In this document: positions 45,701-55,587 of the stretch, piece by piece
Numbering within the stretch: position 1 is the stretch's first letter
Layout of the letters: every line of letters begins with the position of its first letter
Source: Heterodera schachtii
Taxonomy: Eukaryota > Nematoda > Chromadorea > Rhabditida > Heteroderidae
Direction of reading: 5' to 3'
Assembly: GCA_023374025.1 (NCBI GenBank)
Contig: SIJG01000008.1
Coordinates: forward strand, 124,001 to 188,000
Length of the DNA stretch: 64,000 nucleotides
The notes under the pieces: generated by a model
What the model saw: only the letters and a program-made list of their open reading frames with translations
What the model was told of the DNA's origin: nothing
Database searches by the model: none
Made by a program: the position numbers and the translations under genes

Positions 45701-47058
45701 TTTTTTCGTTTTTAACCAAATCACGGACATTTTTGGATCGTTCGCGTAAATCACGAATTTATTATATTAGATCTACAAAATTTTTCCATTAATAAATATT
45801 TTTCAATATTTCTTAGAAAAAACCGATTGAGACAAAAATTACAGACGATTGATGTCTATGAAGTAAATTTAGAATGTGATTTTCGATTAATTATTAAATT
45901 TTCATTTTTTCGGTATTATCACAAAAAATGAATATTATTAACTAACTCATGTTTTGCAATTTAGAATTCCAGAAGTTTCATTAAAAACCCAGAATTCTGG
46001 CCCAAAAATTTTTTAAAATTTTCGGAAACCACATAAAACATATAGGGAAAAAAGAGATAAATTTCCAATTATTTTATGTTTTTTTACATCGTATTTTTAT
46101 AACTTAAAAAATTTGTTAAATTAAAAACAAAAAATAGAAAATTCCTATTTTTTGGTTTGTTTTTTTACTAAAAATATTAATTTTGAATCATCCAATGCCA
46201 TTGCATTATTTTATTTAGGCTCAGTGTTTGCAAATGCCAAAGAATTGTTTGCCCTCACACTGGACCAAATTAATGGCATTGGCGGCACCAAAGAATTGTT
46301 GGACAAAATTTGTGAAAATATTACTAAGAACATTATGTCATTCAAAAATTTGTCGGTTGGAAATTTGAAAGAAACAATTGTTTTTTGGAAAAGAAAAAAC
46401 TGTGAAAATGGAAAATTTTGGGTAAAAATTTGTGGGGAAAAAATAATTAAACGTACAATTAGCACATATACAACTTTAGTTTTGCCCACCAACAAAATGT
46501 GTAATTTGCATGAGAAGAGAGGTACAAAAATGAAAATTTCTTTAATTAATTATAACAATTATTTTTTCGAGAAAAATAATTCCTTTTTGGCATAAAAAAT
46601 TATTAGAAAATGATTTTTTTTCGTAAAAATTTATACAATAAAATTTTTATTAGTTACTTAAAATAAATTATTTTGAATATTTATTTGTTAATAAAATGGC
46701 AAATTTTTTAAAATATTATTATTTTAATAGCAAAACAAATGTAAAAAATATCATAAATAAATGCCAAAAAGGAATTCTTGGTAAATCAAAAAAAAATTAA
46801 AAATAATGTTCACTCAAAAATATTTTTAAATTTATATATAATATTAAAAGATTTTTTAATATAGAATAAACAAAATTGAAATTTAATTTAAAAAAAGATA
46901 AAATTTTTAAATAATAATTTCGCCTTTTCGCTTTTGACCCCTGTGGCCATTTGTGCGCATGTAAACAATGCGCTGAACAAATTGAGAAGAGTGTGGACAA
47001 AAAGTGTCCAATTTGTCGAGCACAAATTGTGAAGAAATTGCGCATTTACCTTCCATAA
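42789..47058 (+). CDS. Multi-exon protein with a degraded C-terminal RING finger
   Basis: Exons: 42789-43083, 43711-43926, 44602-44865, 45341-45601, 46219-46521 and about 46931-47058. The first four have good GTAA-type donors and join in phase 0. The last reads FDPCGHLCACKQCAEQIE then KKCPICRAQIVKKLRIYLP and a stop, the second half of an IAP/neuralized-type C3HC4 RING, an E3 ubiquitin-ligase domain. The first zinc pair, on the previous exon, is MCNLHEKR, a Cys-x2-His instead of Cys-x2-Cys. The last exon has TTTTCG where an AG acceptor is expected. The middle exons (NPIAETDHIDELYAVQK; KAEHFADNARIIEAFRRW) are not recognised. The 45.6-46.2 kb join is unresolved. Either a decaying gene or one with a base error at the acceptor. 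Confidence 0.6.
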
Positions 47059-48500
47059 AATGGGGCGGCGATGAAAAAATGCGAAATGTTGAAAATTGTT
47101 TAATTCTTTATTATTATTGTATATTTGTAAATTTAACAATTCTCCCGTTGTTTTAGCACGTGCCAATAAATTGGGCACGTGCACCTCAAAAAGTCGCCGG
47201 ACGAATTTTTGGACCACACACTTTGTTCGTTGTCAATCAAATTAAGCACATTCTTGGTTCATTTGATGGATCTAGATGTTTATTTGATTTGACAAATCTA
47301 AAAAATTTCGCTAAAATTAAAAAAAAATTATGGCCAAAGGAACTCAAAAAATTTGATTTTTCAACTTTTTTTTTTTTGCCCTGTTCAGTAACAAAAATAT
47401 TTTTAGAAATCTGCAAAATTAAAAGCGAGTTTTTTTAAATGCTTTTGAAATACACCAAGACTGTTTAATTTGGTTGAGAAAGAAAACAAAAAGTTAAGGT
47501 CCAAAAATTGCCCGGCGACGTTTCGGCTGACGATGTTTTGTCCTGCTCAAAAAGGGGGCATTATCCGATAAAATGGGCTTAGTCAGTATTTATAGGTAAG
47601 TGTTTTTGTTGTTGTTTTTTTTTTGCAAATTTAGCATAAAAAACACGCATTAATTTTTGTCAGAAATATTAGCTGATCAGTGATCACTTTTCCGATCCCC
47701 TCCTCCGTCCGTACGTCCCAATCAGCGGGCAAAATTATTCTTCGGAAATACCCTTGGGGAAAAATGAGTCAGAAAAGAGATAATCAACGCTTGGGGGTTG
47801 AATCGCGGAAGGATGGGATGAAGATGGGGGCTCTTCGGTTACACAATGTTTGGCCGCGAAATGCTCTGCATATTGACCAAGGTTTCGTTTCGTATCAAAA
47901 AGGAAAAGCCAAAATGAAAGCCTCCGGAAAATTCTTTAGGCGGAACAAATCTTTGGCCATTGCCATTGATCAGGAATTTTGGGACGAAAATTGAAAAGTG
48001 ATCAAAACTGAAAGGCTCATCTCAGGCCCAATGCACATCGATATTTAAAATAAAACTAATTATTTATGTAAATATTAGCATTTATTTATAAAGTTAATGA
48101 GGAAAAAAATAATAAAATGATTACCGACGGCAAGGAAAATATCAAAGCATTAAAAATAATAATTTAATTTAGTAAAAAAAAAAGATGTAAAACAATGAGA
48201 TGGGAATTAGGGTATGCGATTTGTTCAGCGAAGGATGAGAAACAGATTACCGTATATGCTCTTTTTATGCCACATGGGGGATTATTTTTCAACCTCCTCA
48301 GCGACTGGGGGATAATTGGAGAATGGGAGATTAATGGATATGGGGGATAAAAAGAGCATATACGGTATATTAACCAACACAATTAATAGATTTTGAAAAA
48401 TGAATTTATTATTTCAAATAGTGATCAGAAATGTTTTACTGATCATTGGTCACTTTTCCGATCACTTCTCCCCCCCCCCCCCTCCGTCCGTCCGTCCCAA
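47059..48500. other. Intergenic; one plausible short ORF
   Basis: The plus-strand ORF at 47680-47994 ends in KAKMKASGKFFRRNKSLAIA and is followed by AATAAA-like signals, but has no homologue here. Its start overlaps a copy (47645-47750) of sequence just downstream of the membrane-protein gene (48420-48530), so the start is doubtful. Confidence 0.3.
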
Positions 48501-51500
48501 TCAGCCGGCAAAACTGTTCTTTGGCCCACACTTTTCCTTGGCTCGTGCGCTGCCGACCGTGTCCATTTCTTCGGCGCGGAGCCAATAGCGCAGCGCGGAC
48601 ACCACAAACAACGCCTTGCCAACCGCGGCAAAAACCGTGGCATGGGCCATGTTTTGGAGGAACCATTGGCCCTGTTTTAAAGATGGATTAAAAATAAAAT
48701 GCATAAAATATTTATAAGGTTAAATATTTTTAATCCGATATTTTATTTAAAAATATGTATTAGCAAAGTTTTTAGAAAGAATTTTTGATAAAATATACTT
48801 TTTTCATTATTGAATTTTAATATTATTTATTTTTAATCGCTTTTGAAATATTTTTGATTTAATGGAAACAAAAGCAAACAATTGAGGCCATGAAGTATTT
48901 GGAGTGTTCCAATGCACAAAATTGATGTGGCTAAAATTGGGATGGGAAGGGTTAAGCCATGAATTTCTAAATAAATTTTTGTATCGGCATTTAAAATGCT
49001 TATTTGTTAGAAAAAAGTCATTTCGAATTCGTCAAATAAAGGGAGATTCAAGGTCAAGCTTTAAATATTTGATTGGGCTTGGGTTTGCTGACAAGAGCAA
49101 GCAAAAGATTTGCTATACGATCTGACAATGCCCTGGCTTATGAAAGAATGGATGCTTTTGCCTCACCTCCAATCGGCTGATCAGCCACAACTCGGAGTAT
49201 TTGAAGCCGCTCATGAACACAACGGACATGCCCATCAACAGCTAAAAATAATTAATTTATTGAGATGATTTATTAATAGCTTTTAACTTTTAAATCTTTC
49301 GTCTGTTGGTTTACACTTTACGCTAACAAATAAGCGACATAATTTTTGATCAAAAATTTGCTGCCTGATCAGCTGATCAGTACACTTAGTCAAGGTATGC
49401 TATCAAAGTTTACCATTTGTCTTTAGAAATCATTGAATTAGCATTAAAAACACACCAATTAAAACTCGAACATACGACCTACTTTTTGTAAATTTTCAGA
49501 AAAGTACATAATTTTTTACGATTTACTAAAATACATATTTTTTAGTTTAGGCTTAAACTGCATTTGAAGTCTCACTTTTTTGAAACTTATACCAAGACTT
49601 TTGGCCAAGAATCAGTGGGTCGGGAGTGACCCGTCTGTCTTTTTGCAACTTTTTTGAAAGCATTCTTTTCAATTTGATTGGCCATTAGCATTGTTTTACA
49701 TAGTCAATGGATTCCCACGAGGCGTCGTACGGCACCACGGAATTTGCGTAGGAATAAAGCGCAGTCGGTGCCAACAAAGTGCCGACAGCGACCAAATAGC
49801 ACAGCGCAAACCATTCGAACGTTTCGTCGGGCAATGCCACGCACGGACGGTGGTGCGGATGAGTGCCATGCTCACAGCACTCGCAACCCTTTATGTATAA
49901 GTGGGTAATTAGCCTAATACAGCAAATCAATTAGTAGACTATAAGATTGACACCCCCCCCCATTCCCTCACCAAAATTTGGAAACGAAAATTCCAATGAA
50001 AAGCATAACCCAACGGTATATGATGCTTCATGCGAAAATGCCTTTTTGAAACAGGATTTTGTTAATACGAAGGACGTCCTTGACATGGATGAGTCTGGAC
50101 TTATTTAAGCCAATTAGCTAATGAGGTATTAAATTGGCACATTGTTGCCGTTGGGCATGCCAAGGGCAGCGAAAAATGCCAATTGCGCCTGCTTCAGCAA
50201 CAGAATGTGAACAGCTTGGGCAAGTGCGAGCAGCGGGGCCAAAAACAGAGCCCACGGGTCCCACTCGATGTTGCCAAATTCGAGCCTTTGAAATCGAAGT
50301 TTAAAAATTAAAAATTTTAAAGAAAACACACCATGAAAGTGACGCGGAGAACGCAAGTGGACCCTGTAAATATGAAAAAAAATTTATTAAATAAAAGAAA
50401 TAACACCAAATCAATACACAAATCTTGTCAAAGCTTTGAAAATAGAATTTTCGGGGTTTTTTCCGAGGCGCATGAATAATTGTGAAGAAATTGAATTTTT
50501 TAAAATTTATTTAATAAATGAAACATTATTTTTTTCATTTGTACAGTCCGTTTTCGCATTTTATTGTATTACGATGGGCGGGCCCGGCCAATCTGAAGGC
50601 GATGGACCAGGCCACCGAGCTCAGTCTCGTGGCACAAGCTTGCCGCAAGGAGCAGAGTTAAATGCAATACTTATGTGGATTAGCTGTTACCAAAAGTGCC
50701 CAAATGGCCACGCGACCCCTCCGGCGTTGCGTCTCCTCTTTGTTGCCCCCGGCAATGTTTGCGTTGTTCAAAAAATTGTCGCCAAAGCGAATGATCAGAA
50801 AGGTGCCGAGGAAGTCGAAAATTCTTGAAAATATAAACATTTCAAAAACCATCCAATTAGCATTTCAGTCCAATCCCGGGAATCAAGATCAAAAAATCTT
50901 GAAAAAGCTAATGTAGAATTGCTCTGTTCCGATTATTATGCTTTTTAATGCCGTGCCATCACTACCTGCACAAGTACAATGCCCCGGCCCGGTTGTGCAC
51001 GTACACGCGGGCGGACAACGCGCTGACCAACAGTTGTGCCGCGACGGGTCGCCACAGCAGCGAGCGGAGCGGTGCGCGCACAATGGCACAGAGCAGTCGC
51101 GGCACCAACGGGCGCCGGTCGGGCGACAGCGCAAGTCGGACGAGCAGAAACAGGGCGGGCACCGCGTTGTGCAGAAAGTGCAGCACCGGCATGCGCCAGT
51201 CCAACTAGAAAATGAACAAATGCAATTAATAATGCTGATCATCATGATTGGTCAAGTGCCATTGGAGAGGCCGGCCAATTGAGTCCCGGACAGAGTCCAA
51301 GTGATCAAAAAAAAGTGCGACTTGAAAATGACCAAAAAACCCACAATTGGGATATTCTTAGGGATTTGACTTAGAGAGGTGGATGGTGCCACATTAAGAA
51401 AAAAAATTTGGTCGGCCTCTTTTTGGTTTTATTGAATTTATGCACCTAAAAACCCGTACACCGCTAACCCCCTCTGGACATAAAAAATTACGGTTTCGTC

Positions 51501-51827
51501 CAATGTGTTACAAAAAAATCCCATTTACAAAATTTTAAAATTACTAGGCAAAATAGAATAAATTTAAAAAACTGATTAAATTAATCAGTGAAATTGAATC
51601 ATTTTTAAAACCTATTTGTATTTTTTAAATTTATTTCTCACCACAAAAAACAGAACATTATTCGCTGCCGACAGCATAAAGGCGGAAGACACATCTGTGC
51701 CGGGGGGAGGGGATACAAAAAATCTCGAAAATCTCTTTAATTTTCAAGTTTTAGTCATGAAACCCCTCCAACTTAGCATCCAATAGGTCAGCAAGTCCAA
51801 GTCCAATGCGGCAACGAACCAAACCAT
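48501..51827 (-). CDS. Multi-pass membrane protein, unknown family
   Basis: Exons from the start: 51773-51827, 51642-51694, 50966-51204, 50691-50823, about 50573-50638, 50332-50363 (donor possibly two bases on), 50141-50285, 49700-49888, 49167-49241, 48501-48671. Nearly all phases agree; only the fifth exon's upper edge is unclear. About 390 residues, GC-rich coding-like codons, with several hydrophobic segments: AFMLSAANNVLFF, VLHFLHNAVPALFLLVRLAL, ALFLAPLLALAQAVHILLL, FALCYLVAVGTLLAPTAL, LLMGMSVVFMSG, ATVFAAVGKALFVVSAL. A Cys/His-rich loop (GCECCEHGTHPHHRPC) separates two of them. There is no clear signal peptide. I could not place it in a family; transporter, channel or receptor are all possible. 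Confidence 0.65.
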
Positions 51828-52218
51828 GGCGATCAATTAACTAACTGTTCACTGCTTCCCTTATTTTTCCAGAGGTGTAAATTGATTAATTTGTGTAAGA
51901 GACGGACGGAGTGGATGAGGCGCGAGAGATTTGGCGCACAAAGTGAACTCATCCCCCCCCCCCTCCCCTGAGGGGCGAGCACTGATCATTAGTCGGATAA
52001 GGGCGGACATGGGAATAGTCGAGAATTTAAAGAGGAATCGATGACCAATTTTGAAGAGAAAGGGGTCAATTCTACAATACACACTTGGATGAAATTGGAC
52101 AATTTACAGATTAAGTATGTAAACAACCATAATCATAATCTTAAAATTTTTATTTTACAAGGAATTCAAATTTGCATAAAATTTGAAGCAATGCCAAGAA
52201 TTAATGCAAAATTTTGCG

Positions 52219-52693
52219 GAACCCGTCAGTTCGGCCCTCACGGTTCGGCCCCCACGGTTCGGCCCTCACGATTCGGCCCCCACGATTCGGCCCCAGCATG
52301 CTTTTCCACTATAGCTTTTTTATTTGTTATCCAAATCCAACATTGTTGGTATCATTCGAAAGCTCTTAACATGCTTTATTAGCATTAGCAAAAGCGAAAA
52401 GTTTTTCAAGCCTGGAAAAATTTTTATTAAGAAAAAACTTCAAAATTTTGAGCTTTTCGCAATTTTCATGTGTAACTTTTTTGGTAATTGTCTAATCGCA
52501 AAGCAATAGCTTAGAAAAAGCTTCTAAACATGTTAAGCTTTCGAATGATACTAAGCTTATTCGATTTGGTTGATAAAGAAAAAAGTTATAGAAAGTTATA
52601 GTGCAAAAACATGCTGGGGCCGAACCGTGGGGGCCGAATCGTGAGGGCCGAACCGTGGGGGCCGAACCGTGAGGGCCGAACTGACGTAGACCG
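52219..52693. mobile_element. Foldback element with TTCGGCCCTCACG repeats in its arms
   Basis: The left end has four to five units of GGTTCGGCCCCCAC/GATTCGGCCC. The right end is the reverse complement (GGGCCGAACCGTGGGGGCCG). The middle holds GTATCATTCGAAAGCTCTTA on one arm and its reverse complement on the other. AAATTTTGCG is repeated at 52209-52218 and 52694-52703, giving a target duplication of 8-10 bp. Confidence 0.75.
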
Positions 52694-52856
52694 AAATTTT
52701 GCGCAATTTAAAATTATTTGATCGATTTTATTTTTACAACGAGAAGCAACAACAACATTTTCGTTATGCCACTGATGTAGACACAATAATAAGCAACAAA
52801 TTGCCATTTCTCACACATTTATTTATTGGTTGCTTCTCCATCGTCCACGTGCCGTC

Positions 52857-54103
52857 CTAGTTTTCCAACGGTTCTGTCTCCGTTTTCGCCGTGCTCTCAA
52901 ATTTGGTTTAGAGCGGGGCGGGGTGGGGAAATTTTTAGGGGTTTATTTTCTCTGAAATTTTTGGGACCGATTCTTAGGGGTGTATTTTTCATTTTTATTA
53001 CTTTTTTGCTATGAAATTTCTGGAAAAAGGCCAAAATAGGTGCTAAAGTTCGAAAGTGCCAAAAGGTACACCTCAGTTGTGCCGTCATGTTTGGACCGGC
53101 ACGGTTGGGCCCCAGCATGTTTTTCCACTATAACTTGTTTTCTTTGTCATCCAAATCCAACATTGTTCGTACGTTCGAAAGCTTATCATGATTAGAAAGC
53201 TTTTTCCTTGTCTATTAGATAATTAGCAAAAAGTTATACATGAAATTGCGAAAAAGTCGAAATTTTATCTTAATAACTTTTTACAAACCGCCAAAAAATC
53301 TGTTTGCTTTTTGTATGGCTAATAGAGCATGTGAAGAGCTTTCGAATGATACCAACAATGTTGGATTTGATAGCAAAGAAAAAGATTTATAGTGGAAAAA
53401 CATGCTAAGGCCCAACCGTGCCGGCCTAAACGTGACGGCCCAACTGAGCGACTCCGGCAATCAGATAAGGAGAACCATAATTTTTGAATTCAAATTCACC
53501 ATGAGCTTAACCAGCTGTATACGATGCTTGGCCGCCTCGCTGAAGCTATGGGCCGCATCAATGGCAATTTTTTGCTGATGTTCAATCGCTTGGACATTCT
53601 TAAATAATATCACATTTTGATTGGGCAGTTTTGAGAAATTTTGTTGATTTTTTATTTGTGAGTTAAACTACCCATTGCAGTAAAAAAGGGAACAAAAATT
53701 TATTAAATTTTTAATAAAATTTTAAAAAATTCCCTAAACAAACTCCAGCAGAAGATACCTGATGAGTTAAATATTTTAATTGAGAATCACCTCAAACTGG
53801 CACAACTCTATTAACTGTTTTACGGCATTTCTAAAGACACAACCCAAATTGGAAATAATCTCCTGCTGACGTGTAAAAGCTTCTTCATTTCTCTGCAAAT
53901 AATATACAATTTGTCAACTCACTTAATTAATGCTAAATTTAAATATTTTTTTTTACTTTTCGGAAATTTTGTTGCTTTTTGGCGAGAAAAAAATCAAAGA
54001 CTGCCGAAACTCGGATGGTTGGGTAGCCAAAATTAAACGGAAGGCAAAGGATAAATTCCGAGAGAAGCTCGTTGGGGAGTTTGATTTTTCGGGGACAATC
54101 CAT
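52857..54103 (-). pseudogene. F-box-like gene E, decayed
   Basis: Exons 53957-54103 ([17 protein letters not shown]...), 53791-53892 (RNEEAFTRQQEIISNLG) and 53500-53598 (helical, IEHQQKIAIDAAHSFSEAAK) join in phase 0. The helical exon resembles the coil exon of SIX copies C and D. The tail at about 52857-52905 (AKTETEPLEN then stop) is a shortened relative of the acidic tail of F and G, and its acceptor is CTCTAA instead of CTCTAG. A foldback element lies in between. Probably a pseudogene, at least at its 3' end. Confidence 0.6.
53072..53448. mobile_element. Foldback element, CTCAGTTG...CCGGCACGGTTGGGCC family
   Basis: Both ends share CTCAGTTGNGCCGTCA and CCGGCACGGTTGGGCC in inverted orientation. 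The middle matches the element at 52219 (CAGCATGTTTTTCCACTATA). No clear target duplication. It lies in gene E. Confidence 0.65.
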
Positions 54104-54631
54104 TAAAAAGAATTATTATTAATTTGGTTTTTATATGCAAATGTAACGAATGAATGAGTGAATGAATGGTCACTCCTTTCGTGGGTCAGTGAAAAAGGAG
54201 GACAGTGGAAAAATCAATTTGCATTATCCAAGCGAATTATTTATTAAGCGCACAAAATGAATGGGATTTTATGGCTTTTCCCTTAGGCAATTAATGAGTT
54301 ATTTTTGTCTACATTCATTTTTTATGGGATCATTAAATATTTCCTATAAATTCGTCGTATGAAATTCAACTGCAAAATCATTAGGCGTCCAATCAGTGAC
54401 AAGCTCAAATTTTCATAGGCCATAACTTTTTTTAACTTGTCAAGGCCAACATTCCTTGTCTCAAATGATAGCTAAAAATCCTTAATACAAAATTTTAAAT
54501 GCCTTTTTCCGGATTTTCGTGCCTTTTTCAAGCCTTTTTTTTTGCAATATTTTGGTGCCTATTTTATGTAGTGCCTTTTTCGTGATTTTTGGTGAATTTT
54601 CTCTTTCTCTATTAATGAAGAACATCAGCAC

Positions 54632-55137
54632 CTGAGATGGCATTCCGAGGCCCCAAAAATTTTAGGAAATCAGAATTCCGAGGCCCAAAACTTTTTCGGA
54701 AGTCGGAAATCGGAGTTCCGACCCCAAAATCCTCGGAAATCGGAAATTTTTCAAAAAATATTAAAAAAATAAAAAAATTTTCTAAATATTTTAGTAGGCA
54801 GATTTTTTTGATTCTTAACCAAATAAAAGATGCTTTCAATAATGTTATTGGTTAATTGAATATTTTGCTTAAAAAATTATTCAATAATTTTATCCCTAAA
54901 TATGTACGGAAATATGTAAATAAAAAATTGTTTAATTTGTATAAGAATGAAAAATTTGCAGAAATTTTGGATTTTTTGAGGATTTCCAAAAATTTCCATA
55001 AAAAATCCTCAAAATATGAATAAAAAAATCAAAAATGTTAGAAAAAAACCTAAATTATGTACCAAATCTGTATAAAACCCCAAAATATGAATTCCGAGCT
55101 CAAAAATTTCGGAAATCGGAAATCCGTGCCATCCCTA
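54632..55137. mobile_element. 506-bp hAT-like element in unit 1
   Basis: Starts CTGAGATGGCATTCCGA and ends GGAAATCCGTGCCATCCCTA. ATCAGCAC flanks it at 54624-54631 and 55138-55145. Ends share GATGGCA in inverted orientation. The internal open frames have no transposase features. Confidence 0.82.
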
Positions 55138-55587
55138 ATCAGCACAATGACTAAAATTTCGAAAACCCCCTGATAATTGAGTGCCATTGGAAGGGCCGGC
55201 CAATTGAGTCCCGGAAAGAGTTCAAGTGACCAAAAGACTCATTGGTCAGATAAAAGCGAAATCGGGAATAGTTGAGAATCTGAAGAGGAATCCGTGACCA
55301 ATTCTGGAGAGAAAGGGGTCAATGCCGTAACACAAAATTGGATGAAAATGGATAACCAATGATTAAGCAAAATAAAAATAATAATTTTAAATAGAAACTT
55401 TTATTTTACAAGGAATTCAAATTGGCCTAAAATTTGAAGCAGTTGCATTATCTTGAATCCTTTTTAATGCAGAATTTTGTGCATTTTAAAATTATTTGAT
55501 CGGTTTTATTTTACAATGAGAAGCAACGACAACATTTTCATTAGGTCACTGATATTGGCAATTAAAAAGCAACAAATTGCCATTCTC

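Noticed and set aside
48501..51827. TMEM33-like protein
   Set aside because: Similar only in general hydrophobic pattern; residues do not match as far as I can judge.
54612..54839. 75-residue minus-strand ORF repeated at 58800
   Set aside because: It lies inside the hAT-like element and is low in complexity; identical copies follow from the segmental duplication.
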